Both the position numbers and the translations under genes were made by a program. From Kocuria carniphila (lineage in GTDB: Bacteria > Actinomycetota > Actinomycetes > Actinomycetales > Micrococcaceae): a stretch of 64,000 nt of DNA. The first letter of the stretch is position 1; every line of letters starts with the position of its first letter. Below, piece by piece: positions 15,532 through 23,283 of this stretch. The stretch is taken from positions 33,953-97,952 of the forward strand of contig NZ_NOIT01000017.1 in the NCBI RefSeq assembly GCF_004136555.1, given 5' to 3'. The notes under the pieces are model-generated. The model was not told the origin of the DNA. It made no database searches and was given only the letters and a program-made list of their open reading frames with translations.

Positions 15532-16950
15532 TCAGTCCAGCGAGCTCATCACGTGCTTGACGCGCGTGTATTCCTCCACGGCGTACTTGGACAGGTCCTT
15601 GCCGTAGCCGGAGTGCTTGAAACCACCGTGCGGCATCTCGGCGACCAGCGGGATGTGCGTGTTGATCCACACACAGCCGTAGTCCAGATCGCGGGACATC
15701 CGCAGCGCGCGGCCGTGATCCTTGGTCCACACCGATGACGCCAATCCGTACTCCACACCGTTGGCCATCTCCACGGCCTCTTCCTCGGTCGAGAAGGTCT
15801 GCACGGTGATCACCGGGCCGAAGATCTCGTTCTGAATTGCCTCGTCATCCTGCTTCAGGTCGGCCACGATGGTCGGTTCGAAGAAGAAACCCGGACCGTC
15901 CGCCTGCTTGCCGCCGGTTGTCACGGTCGCGTGCTCGGGTAGCCGTTCGATGAAGCCGGTCACCTGTTTGAGCTGGTTCTCGCTGTTGAGCGGGCCGTAG
16001 AGGATGTCCTCCTTCTCGGGCGTACCGAACGCGGTGTTATTCGCGGCCTCCGTGATCTTCTCGAGGAACTCGTCGCGCGCGTTCTCCTCCACCAGCACAC
16101 GCGTGGACGCGGTGCAGTCCTGGCCGGCGTTGAACAGCCCGGACTCTGCCAAGGTGGTCGCGGCGGCGTCCAGATCCGCGTCCGCAAAGACGACACACGG
16201 GGCCTTGCCGCCCAACTCCAGGTGCGCGCGGGTCAGGTTTTTGGCCGCCGACGCCGCCACGGACAGTCCCGCACGCACGGAACCGGTGATCGATACCAGA
16301 CCCGGGGTCGTGTTCGAGACGACCAGTTCACCGGTGTGACCGTTGCCCAGGACCACGTTGAACGTGCCCTCCGGGAGGAACTCGCCGGCGATCTCCGCGA
16401 ACAGCAATGTGGACTCGGGTGTGGTGTCCGAGGGCTTGAGAACAATGGTGTTACCTGCAGCCAATGCCGGTCCCACCTTCCACACGGCCATCATCAGCGG
16501 GTAGTTCCACGGGGTGACCTGACCGACCACACCGATCGGTTCCCGGCGGATCACCGAGTTGAGGCCCTCCATGTATTCGCCGCTCGCCAGGCCCTCCATA
16601 AGGCGGGCCGCACCGGCGAAGAATCGGATCTGGTCTGCGGAAACGTCCACTTCTTCGGACTGGATCAAGTACTTGGGCTGACCCGTGTTGCGGGACTGGG
16701 CTTCGACAAGATCGGCTCCCCGAGCCTCGATGGCGTCCGCGATCTTGAGCAGTGCCAGCTGTCGTGCACTCGGGGTCATGCGACCCCATACCTTGGCGGC
16801 CGCGGCCGCTGCGGCATAGGCGGCGTCCACGTCTGCTTCATTGGAGTTGGGGGACTGGTCGATGACCTCCCCGGTGGCCGGATTGACCAGGTCGAACGAG
16901 TCGGAGGATGAGGATTCGGTGTAGGAATTGTTGATGAAGTTCTTGAGCAT
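15532..16950 (-). CDS. Aldehyde dehydrogenase, aminobutyraldehyde/betaine-aldehyde type
   Basis: A 472-residue NAD(P)-dependent enzyme oxidising an aldehyde to the acid. Landmarks: T-P-W-N-Y-P near 150, the Glu motif L-E-L-G-G-K about 250, the catalytic Cys in N-A-G-Q-D-C-T-A about 285, and E-I-F-G-P-V about 380. N-terminal N-P-A-T-G-E-V and C-terminal P-H-G-G-F-K-H-S-G-Y-G-K-D match the gamma-aminobutyraldehyde dehydrogenase group that works in putrescine and polyamine breakdown. CAGGAGATAG precedes the ATG. The leader contains a strong hairpin. It is probably cotranscribed with the SnoaL-like gene. The substrate is inferred. Confidence 0.9.
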   Translation of the reverse strand: MLKNFINNSYTESSSSDSFDLVNPATGEVIDQSPNSNEADVDAAYAAAAAAAKVWGRMTPSARQLALLKIADAIEARGADLVEAQSRNTGQPKYLIQSEEVDVSADQIRFFAGAARLMEGLASGEYMEGLNSVIRREPIGVVGQVTPWNYPLMMAVWKVGPALAAGNTIVLKPSDTTPESTLLFAEIAGEFLPEGTFNVVLGNGHTGELVVSNTTPGLVSITGSVRAGLSVAASAAKNLTRAHLELGGKAPCVVFADADLDAAATTLAESGLFNAGQDCTASTRVLVEENARDEFLEKITEAANNTAFGTPEKEDILYGPLNSENQLKQVTGFIERLPEHATVTTGGKQADGPGFFFEPTIVADLKQDDEAIQNEIFGPVITVQTFSTEEEAVEMANGVEYGLASSVWTKDHGRALRMSRDLDYGCVWINTHIPLVAEMPHGGFKHSGYGKDLSKYAVEEYTRVKHVMSSLD

Positions 16951-16975
16951 GAGTAACTATCTCCTGTTCACACCA

Positions 16976-16998
16976 GCGCCCGCGTCCGTCGCGGGCGC
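16976..16998 (-). promoter_or_regulatory. Hairpin in the leader of the aminobutyraldehyde-type dehydrogenase gene
   Basis: GCGCCCGCG (16976-16984) pairs perfectly with CGCGGGCGC (16990-16998) around a 5-base loop, ending 25 bases upstream of the start codon. It could be a leader attenuator or an mRNA-stabilising structure; no antiterminator partner was recognised. Confidence 0.4.
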
Positions 16999-17133
16999 AG
17001 CGCCCGAGGCACGTCACTGTGACCCCGAACACTATTAAGTTTAGTGCGTTAAGAGTTTTCGGAAAGGTCGTTCGAGGCCGGCCCACGAGGCCCCGAATTT
17101 TCCGCCTCGGAGCGCCCCGAGTAGCGTTGGACC

Positions 17134-17526
17134 ATGCCCGCGAATGCCAATGAACCGACCAGTGTGCGCCTGGATGTGTGGTTGTGGTCGGTCCGTCTGT
17201 TCAAGACCCGCTCCGCCGCGACCACTGCGTGCCGGGCCGGTCACGTACGGCTTAATGCGGCGCCGGTCAAGGCCGCCCAGCCCGTTCGCGTGGGGGATCG
17301 AGTCACCGTGCGGCGCCCCGGGTGGCAGCAGGAATTCCAGGTCACCAAGTTGATCGTCAAGCGCGTGGGCGCGCCGGTTGCTGCTCAGTGCTACATCGAT
17401 CATTCGCCGCCGCGGCCCGCTGAACTCAGTGTTCCCGTGGGTCGTCGAGACCGCGGTGCGGGTAGGCCCACCAAGAAGGACCGCCGTGAGATGGAGCGGC
17501 TGCGGGGCTTGGATGGGTCGCGCTAG
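17134..17526 (+). CDS. S4-domain RNA-binding protein, Hsp15-like
   Basis: A 130-residue basic protein. The S4 domain covers about residues 11-75: V-R-L-D-V-W-L-W-S-V-R-L-F-K-T-R-S-A-A at its start and G-H-V-R-L-N-A-A-P-V-K as the core. The C-terminus is Arg/Lys-rich (R-P-T-K-K-D-R-R-E-M-E-R), as in Hsp15, which binds stalled 50S ribosomal subunits carrying nascent peptide. It is divergent from the aldehyde dehydrogenase. There is no clear ribosome site before the ATG, so the message may be leaderless, which is common in actinobacteria. Confidence 0.85.
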   Translation: MPANANEPTSVRLDVWLWSVRLFKTRSAATTACRAGHVRLNAAPVKAAQPVRVGDRVTVRRPGWQQEFQVTKLIVKRVGAPVAAQCYIDHSPPRPAELSVPVGRRDRGAGRPTKKDRREMERLRGLDGSR

Positions 17527-17608
17527 TCCATCGGGTTCTGCGAAGTGCACGCGAGCACGTGACGCACCCGAGGGCTCGTCACTGTGGATGCGCCCAGCCC
17601 AACCCCCG

Positions 17609-18376
17609 CTACATTGACCGCAACATTCCGAAAGCGTTGAGTGCCAGTAGCACTCCCACAATGCCGATGAACCAGGCCGAGCCGGACTGCGCATGCTTGG
17701 TGAACCATCGTTCCAGCGCGGACAGCGGGCGCTCCAGTGCGTTGCGCGCGACCAAACGCCCGATGGTCAGAGTCAATGCGGGGGCAATCATCACCAGGCA
17801 GTATCCCCCGAGCATGAGCAGCGAAATCGTCAGGCTGGGGCTGGTCGACGAAATGATGCCGATGCCCGCCAGGTACGGAACCATCGTGGCCACCTCGAGT
17901 GAGACGCCCACCAGGGCAAGTCCCATGAGCGCAGCCAGGGAACCGACGCCGGCGCGAGTGCCGATGGGAGCGCCGTCGGCACCCAAGATTCGGGCCCGCC
18001 AGCGCGAGACGCGGCCCCCGGGCGCCGACGCGGCGTTGCCGGCGGCCGCGCGCTCGGCTGCGAGGCGTTTGGCCCGCTTGGTTCCCGGATCCATGACGTA
18101 GCTCAGGACGATCAGGCCGATGCCCAGCGCCAATTGGATGATGTACGCGGTGCGGGATTCCAGTGCCTCGCCAAAGGCGTCGATGAAGGCGGTGGCGCCC
18201 AGCATGATGAGCACGCCGATCACGAAATACGCGGCGAGAACGGTGGCTAAGTACACGAGTAGACGGCCGAGCTTCAGCCGACCGGGTGCCATGAGCAGCC
18301 AGATAGGGATGAGCAGAGTCCCGAAGCTGGTGGAATCGACCAGCGCAAGAGCCGCGAGGATTCCAATGGTCTCCAT
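17609..18376 (-). CDS. GAP/Sap-family multi-pass membrane protein
   Basis: A 255-residue integral membrane protein with about six hydrophobic helices and a central Arg/Ala-rich cytoplasmic loop (about 110-145). The N-terminus A-L-A-L-V-D-S-T-S-F-G-T-L-L-I-P resembles the GAP/Sap family (sulfolipid- or glycopeptidolipid-addressing proteins of mycobacteria), which help move lipids to the cell surface. ATG 18376 has GGAGGGG upstream. It is divergent from a TetR regulator with two operator copies between them, so it is almost certainly the regulator's target. The cargo is unknown. Confidence 0.78.
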   Translation of the reverse strand: METIGILAALALVDSTSFGTLLIPIWLLMAPGRLKLGRLLVYLATVLAAYFVIGVLIMLGATAFIDAFGEALESRTAYIIQLALGIGLIVLSYVMDPGTKRAKRLAAERAAAGNAASAPGGRVSRWRARILGADGAPIGTRAGVGSLAALMGLALVGVSLEVATMVPYLAGIGIISSTSPSLTISLLMLGGYCLVMIAPALTLTIGRLVARNALERPLSALERWFTKHAQSGSAWFIGIVGVLLALNAFGMLRSM

Positions 18377-18398
18377 GCTGTAAGCCCCTCCGATTGAA

Positions 18399-18440
18399 TT
18401 AGCACAGTTGTGCCAAATCAATCTAGCACAGTCGTGCTAA
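18399..18440. promoter_or_regulatory. Twin TetR operators in the divergent promoter region
   Basis: Two related palindromes: TTAGCACAGTTGTGCCAA (18399-18416) and TAGCACAGTCGTGCTA (18424-18439, perfect 6-base arms around AGTC). Their centres are 24 bases apart. The second ends 10 bases before the TetR start. Both fit a TetR-family dimer site controlling the flanking genes. Confidence 0.75.
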
Positions 18441-18449
18441 TTTAGGACC

Positions 18450-19049
18450 ATGCCTTCCAGAATTGACCGCGAAGCACGCAAAGCCGAACTTGCCGAGGCC
18501 GCGTGGCGTGTGATTCTCCGATCGGGTGTTTCTGCGGTCTCCGTGCGAACAGTTGCTGAAGAAGCGGGCCTGGCTGTGGGGTCTCTGCGGCACGTATTCC
18601 CCACGCGCACCGAGCTCCTCGTGTATTCCGCGGAACTCATGATGGAGCGCGCCTACGAACGCATTACGAATCTTCCTCGTGAGGGCAGTACCGAAGACCA
18701 TGTCCTGGCCGTGGTCAAAAACCTGGTCCCCTTCACCGAGCAGACCCGGGCCGAAATGGACGTCAATATCGCGCTGATTGCAGAAGCGACCGCGGTGCCG
18801 GAGCTCAAAGTCCTCCGAGATTCCGCCCACGCTCAAATTGCCGCTGCGTGTATTTGGTTGGCCGCCGCCCTGCGTGGGGAGGACCCCGACGCTCCCAGCG
18901 AGGCCGCAACACGAAGCGGGCGGCGGCTTCACGCTCTCACCGACGGGCTGGCCCTGCACCTGATGCATCGAGCCGAATCGGAGGATTTGGAGCGCGCCGC
19001 CGAAATCCTAGAGGATGAAATTCGGGGCATCGCCGCAGGTCGCAACTGA
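18450..19049 (+). CDS. TetR family transcriptional regulator
   Basis: A 199-residue regulator. The N-terminal DNA-binding domain has R-K-A-E-L-A-E-A-A-W-R-V-I and the helix-turn-helix V-S-V-R-T-V-A-E-E-A-G-L-A-V-G-S-L-R-H-V-F-P (about 30-51), typical of TetR. The C-terminal 130 residues form the ligand pocket and show no further identity by eye. There is no strong ribosome site before the ATG, so a leaderless message is possible. It is divergent from the GAP-type membrane protein and presumably represses both genes through the twin operators. Confidence 0.9.
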   Translation: MPSRIDREARKAELAEAAWRVILRSGVSAVSVRTVAEEAGLAVGSLRHVFPTRTELLVYSAELMMERAYERITNLPREGSTEDHVLAVVKNLVPFTEQTRAEMDVNIALIAEATAVPELKVLRDSAHAQIAAACIWLAAALRGEDPDAPSEAATRSGRRLHALTDGLALHLMHRAESEDLERAAEILEDEIRGIAAGRN

Positions 19050-19064
19050 GGAGTGTGGTGCGGC

Positions 19065-19087
19065 GGTGAGATTAAGAGACTCTCACC
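19065..19087 (+). terminator. Small hairpin after the TetR gene
   Basis: GGTGAGA (19065-19071) pairs with TCTCACC (19081-19087) around 9 bases, 15 bases past the TetR stop. No U tract follows. The rest of the gap to 19251 shows no other feature. Confidence 0.4.
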
Positions 19088-19251
19088 AATTCCACATCTG
19101 TATCTCATTGATGCGATTCATCATGAAGAAGTCAATTCAAAACGAAAGTAACACGTGTGTGGGGAACGTCATGCCCCGCCCCGGCATCGTACGCGCCGGT
19201 AGACTGTGGGTTGCTTTCCAGTGAAAACTTCATGACGATCCGGGGGCACGT

Positions 19252-19956
19252 ATGAGCCGATCCACCACCCTTCGCCGCAAGCGACCGTTCTGGTTGGGCG
19301 CTTTAGTGGCCGCAGTGATCGTGTCTCTGATCATCACGCTGCTCAGCCTGTTCGCGGTGTGGTGGGCTCCCAACCTGGGTATCTACCACTACCTCGAGGT
19401 CACCTCAGAGGTGAACCTGCCCATGTGGTGGAACGTGCTCCTGCTCATCGTGGCTGCCACCCTCATGTTCCTGGTCGCCGCCAACACCCCGAGCCGCAGC
19501 GCCCGGCTGTCCTGGCGGCTCATTGCGGTCATCGCGCTGTTGATGTCCCTGGACGACGCCACCATGCTCCACGAAAAGCTTGGTCTCGTCGTGGAGAGGT
19601 TTGCCCCGGACACCGGCTTCACCTTCACGTGGGTGATCCTGGGCGCGCCCATCGCCGCGGGAGTCATCCTGTTGGCGTTCTTCGCCTCGCGCCGCCTGCA
19701 CAAGACGCCCGGCCGCCTTCTGGTGAGCGGATTCGTGGTGTTCCTGGGCGCGGCCGTGGGCTTCGAGTTCATTGCCGATTATCTGATCCGCGTTGAGGCC
19801 CACTGGTTCCTCTACCGCGTGACCTATCACCTGGAAGAAGGCCTGGAGATGGTGGGCGCAGCGCTCATGGCCGTCGCTCCGCTGGCCGACATCCAGCGCG
19901 TGTACCTCCGCGGCCAGGTGACCAACCCGACCAATCCGGAGCCCATCACGGACTGA
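19252..19956 (+). CDS. Polytopic membrane protein of unknown function
   Basis: A 234-residue protein with about six hydrophobic helices (roughly 12-38, 56-78, 88-104, 122-142, 152-173, 190-210). Polar motifs inside membrane-adjacent segments stand out: S-L-D-D-A-T-M-L-H-E-K before the fourth helix and E-E-G-L-E-M-V-G before the last. Asp/Glu/His in such places are reminiscent of membrane-embedded metal-dependent hydrolases, but I recognise no family. A GGGGG stretch precedes the ATG. It is a single gene; the next gene converges on it. Confidence 0.75.
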   Translation: MSRSTTLRRKRPFWLGALVAAVIVSLIITLLSLFAVWWAPNLGIYHYLEVTSEVNLPMWWNVLLLIVAATLMFLVAANTPSRSARLSWRLIAVIALLMSLDDATMLHEKLGLVVERFAPDTGFTFTWVILGAPIAAGVILLAFFASRRLHKTPGRLLVSGFVVFLGAAVGFEFIADYLIRVEAHWFLYRVTYHLEEGLEMVGAALMAVAPLADIQRVYLRGQVTNPTNPEPITD

Positions 19957-19981
19957 GCCTTTCGCTGATTCAACTCGCCGG

Positions 19982-21187
19982 TCAGCGGTCGTTCGCGGAC
20001 CCGTTCCGCTTGCTCTTCCAGCGCGTCATCGCATAGCCCAACAACGACGGCGCTTCCTCCGGTTTCTTAGCACTCGCGTTGCGCAGCCGGTCCTGTCGCA
20101 TGCGCTGGTGCTCGTCCAAGTACTGCTCGTAGCGGCGCTGCTGTTGCCGCTGCTGTTCCTGTTCGGCCGCGCCGCCTTGATCCTCGCTGTCCGGGTGACG
20201 CTCCATGGACGTGATGGTGTGGGGTGGCTGACCATCGGGTGAGCGGCGATTGCGCTGGCGGCGTTCCATGACCAGCCGTTCGCGTTCGGCCCGTTCCGCC
20301 AGCCTGCGCTGGGACGCGCTCATCTTCTTGGGTTCCGAGTAGTTGTCCCGGATCCGTTCGATGACCGGGAGTTCATCGGTGTTCTCGTAGGCGACCTGGT
20401 CGTGATCGGTGTGATGCGTCGTGTAGGTGGGCGGGGCGTCGTCGTACGCGGAGCGTTGCCGGGGGATGGGCTGGGTCGTTTCGGTCTCGTGCACCACGGT
20501 GACCGCGGGGATGGGGCCGGTGTTCGCGTCGTCGACGCGTGTGGGTGCCCAATCGGACTCGGAAAAGGCCTGGTAGCTACTGAAGCCGCGCCAGAGTTTC
20601 CAGCCGAGGTAGGCTACGCCCAGCAGGATGACCGTGGCCGGGGCGCCGTAACCGGTCGCGTAGTAGATGGTGGCGACCACGAGCAGGATCAGTCCCAAGC
20701 CCACCGGCGCGAGCGCCATGGGCGTGTGCACCGGTAGCGCGCCTAGCAGGGTGCGGGTGTACCGACTGGTCGCGTCAGAACCGTGGAGCGCGTGGGCGCG
20801 GATCTTCACGCCGGGCGGGGTGGTTTCGGCCAGTTTGTGGGCGACCACCGGGGGCTCGTCCGGTTGGGAGGCATTGAGGACGACGTCGCGCGCTCGCCCC
20901 GCTGCCAACGCCGCCCGATTGCGCGCGGAGGCACCCGCGATCACGAGATAGACGCCCATGGACAGCAGAATTCCGGGGAGCATGACGGCGATGGCCAGGG
21001 CCAGGACCCGCCAGATCCAGGGGACCTCCGCGGCGGGGAAGTTCTCGAATTGCAACACTCCGTGGGTGAACCACAGGATCAGGCCGCCGATCAGCAGACC
21101 CGTGATGCCGTTGATGATGGCGAACACGCGCAATCGAGGCCAACCGCGCGCCGAGCGGGCGGCCCAGCGTTGTTCGCGTGTGCGCAT
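19982..21187 (-). CDS. Membrane protein with charged C-terminal coil, unknown function
   Basis: A 401-residue protein. Hydrophobic helices appear at about 22-42, 60-85, and as a pair near 150-190. The second half is hydrophilic, with R-D-N-Y-S-E-P-K-K-M-S and a run of Arg/Glu/Gln (Q-R-R-L-A-E-R-A-E-R-E-R and E-Q-E-Q-Q-R-Q-Q-Q-R-R) suggesting a coiled coil on the cytoplasmic side. No known domain recognised. It is a single minus-strand gene with an MFS exporter divergent from it. The coding frame is supported by position-dependent GC use. Confidence 0.72.
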   Translation of the reverse strand: MRTREQRWAARSARGWPRLRVFAIINGITGLLIGGLILWFTHGVLQFENFPAAEVPWIWRVLALAIAVMLPGILLSMGVYLVIAGASARNRAALAAGRARDVVLNASQPDEPPVVAHKLAETTPPGVKIRAHALHGSDATSRYTRTLLGALPVHTPMALAPVGLGLILLVVATIYYATGYGAPATVILLGVAYLGWKLWRGFSSYQAFSESDWAPTRVDDANTGPIPAVTVVHETETTQPIPRQRSAYDDAPPTYTTHHTDHDQVAYENTDELPVIERIRDNYSEPKKMSASQRRLAERAERERLVMERRQRNRRSPDGQPPHTITSMERHPDSEDQGGAAEQEQQRQQQRRYEQYLDEHQRMRQDRLRNASAKKPEEAPSLLGYAMTRWKSKRNGSANDR

Positions 21188-21290
21188 GAGAACTCCTGAT
21201 GTCCCGGGGAAGTGGGCTCCCTTCAGGGTAAATGGTTCCGGGCGATCTGGCTGCTCTCGTTGTCCGAGCGCGTGGGCCTAGGATCGACCA

Positions 21291-22562
21291 GTGCCCCGTT
21301 TGCTGCTCGACCTCACCCCGCTGCGTGAGTCCCCGGCGTTCCGACGCCTGTGGATCGGCTCCACCATGTCCATGCTGGGCAACCAGTTCACGGTGGTGGC
21401 CATCAGCCTGGAGGTCTTCGAGCTCACACGCTCCACGTTTGCCGTGGGCATGGTGGGTGTTGCCGCGCTGCTGCCGCTGATCGTGTCCGGGTTGTACGGC
21501 GGGTCCATGGGTGATGCGCACAATCGCCGCACCGTGGGGCTGTGGACCACGTTCGGTTTGTTCGCAGTCACGGTCGCGCTAGCCGCGCACTCGTGGGCGC
21601 ACATTTCGTCACTGGTGGTGCTGTACACGCTGGTGGCGCTGCATTCGTTTGCCCAAGGGCTCAATCAGCCGGTGCGCGGGGCGATCGTGCCGCGGTTGGT
21701 GCCCATGAAACAGCTGCCCGCGGCCAATGCCTTATATCAACTGACCATGGGCTCCACGCTCATGGTGGGGCCATTGTTGGGCGCGTTGACCGTGGCCGGG
21801 CTGGGTTTCCAGTGGGCCTACACAGTGGATGCCGTGGCGTTCATGGCGAGCTTGTGGGCGATGTACAAGTTGCCGTCCCTCCCGCCCGACGGCGTCCCGT
21901 CCCGCGCCGGTTTTCGTTCCGTGGTCGAGGGATTCCGGTTCCTGGCCACCCGACCCAATCTGCGCATGACGTTCCTATTGGACATGGCCGCCATGTTCTT
22001 TGCGATGCCGCGTGCGTTGTTCCCGGTGCTCGGTGCGACGGTCCTGGGCGGAGACCAGTTCACGGTGGGACTGTTGACCGCGGCGCTCGCGGCTGGCTCC
22101 GTGCTGGCGGGGTTGCTGTCCGGGCCGCTGGTGCGGCTCAACCGCCATGGCAAAGCGTGCGCGATGGCCGTGGCCGGGTGGGCCGTGTGCATCATGGCGT
22201 TCGGTGGCGTAGTGCTGCTGGCCTCCGGCGGTTGGGGACGTGAGACGGTGTGGCCGCTGGCGGCGTCGTGCGCCGTGCTGGTCGCGGCCGGTGCGATGGA
22301 CGCGATCTCCATGTTGTTCCGCACCACCATCCTGCAGGCGGCGACCCCGGATGCGCTGCGCGGGCGGTTGCAGGGCATCTTCATTGTGGTCGTGGCCGGT
22401 GGGCCGCGCCTGGGCGATGCCTACATGGGCACCGCGGGCGAGTTCGCCGGGCCCGGTCTGGCTGCCGTGGCCGGCGCGGTCGTGTGTCTGGTGCTCGTGG
22501 TGGTCCTGGTGCGGAAGTTCCCCGCGTTCAGCCGGTACGACGCAAGGGATCCGCAACCGTAG
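21291..22562 (+). CDS. MFS transporter, EntS-like
   Basis: A 423-residue, probable 12-helix major facilitator. The N-terminus L-R-E-S-P-A-F-R-R-L-W-I-G-S and the loop G-G-S-M-G-D-A-H-N-R-R after helix 2 match the EntS/multidrug MFS subgroup, which exports siderophores or drugs. The start is GTG 21291, since the ATG candidates downstream would remove helix 1. It is divergent from the coiled-coil membrane protein and is not in an obvious siderophore locus, so the substrate is open. Confidence 0.88.
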   Translation: MPRLLLDLTPLRESPAFRRLWIGSTMSMLGNQFTVVAISLEVFELTRSTFAVGMVGVAALLPLIVSGLYGGSMGDAHNRRTVGLWTTFGLFAVTVALAAHSWAHISSLVVLYTLVALHSFAQGLNQPVRGAIVPRLVPMKQLPAANALYQLTMGSTLMVGPLLGALTVAGLGFQWAYTVDAVAFMASLWAMYKLPSLPPDGVPSRAGFRSVVEGFRFLATRPNLRMTFLLDMAAMFFAMPRALFPVLGATVLGGDQFTVGLLTAALAAGSVLAGLLSGPLVRLNRHGKACAMAVAGWAVCIMAFGGVVLLASGGWGRETVWPLAASCAVLVAAGAMDAISMLFRTTILQAATPDALRGRLQGIFIVVVAGGPRLGDAYMGTAGEFAGPGLAAVAGAVVCLVLVVVLVRKFPAFSRYDARDPQP

Positions 22563-22648
22563 GGCTCGGCTCTTTCGGGCCTATTGTGCTGGTTTGTCTG
22601 TTTGGCCGTTCGGAGTGAGCTCTTGCCGTGGTCACCCGTCCCGACGAG

Positions 22649-23143
22649 TCATACTGATTGCTCGATCAGCGCGTCCATCTGGTTCATGGCCTGCACCGTG
22701 CCCTCTTCCGCGCCCATCTTCAACACCTCCTCCAGGTCTTCGCGTGAGGTCATGGTGGTGACCGTGGTGATCCGGCTTCGATTGCCGTCCAACGCCTCGA
22801 AGGTGACCACCACGTCCGAGGCGGGCAGGGCGTCGTCGACCTGGCCGTGGGCGTCCGCGAATCGATCGGTGAAGTGGATTTCTCGCTCGGGGGTGACTTC
22901 TTGGACCTGCCACAGGCCGTGGTACTTGTCGCCGTCCGGGCCTGTCATGAAGTAATTCACCGTGGCCCCGGGGGCGAGGTCATGATTCGTGAACGTGGCG
23001 GGATAGCGGGGCGGACCCCACCATTTTTCGACGAACTGCTGGTTGGCGTAGAGGTTCCAGGCGGTGGTCACGGGGGCGTCTAGTTCCGCCACGAGGGTGA
23101 GTTGGGCGGCGTCGAGATTCTTCTGAACATCCACTACTGACAT
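22649..23143 (-). CDS. SRPBCC/AHSA1-type START-like protein
   Basis: A 164-residue START-like fold protein. The pattern V-T-T-A-W-N-L-Y-A-N, Q-F-V-E-K-W-W-G-P-P, G-P-D-G-D-K-Y-H-G-L-W and F-E-A-L-D-G-N-R-S-R-I-T is standard for AHSA1-like SRPBCC proteins, which bind hydrophobic ligands or assist chaperones. C-terminal Q-A-M-N-Q-M-D-A-L-I-E-Q closes the long helix. It is divergent from the benzaldehyde-dehydrogenase-like gene with 140 bases between the starts. The ligand is unknown. Confidence 0.85.
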   Translation of the reverse strand: MSVVDVQKNLDAAQLTLVAELDAPVTTAWNLYANQQFVEKWWGPPRYPATFTNHDLAPGATVNYFMTGPDGDKYHGLWQVQEVTPEREIHFTDRFADAHGQVDDALPASDVVVTFEALDGNRSRITTVTTMTSREDLEEVLKMGAEEGTVQAMNQMDALIEQSV

Positions 23144-23283
23144 GGTTCAATGCTGCTCCCGCCGGTGAGCGGTGACAAGACTTTGAGCGGCATCTGTGTT
23201 TCGTGGGTCACAATGTGGGGAGAAATTGAGCGGTGTGCAGTGCGTTGCGCACGGCGCTCGCCGACCCACCCGAAGGAGCGAAC

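Noticed and set aside
19015..19224. A 69-codon frame after the TetR gene
   Set aside because: It overlaps the TetR 3' end in another frame, passes through the small hairpin and has no ribosome site or motif.
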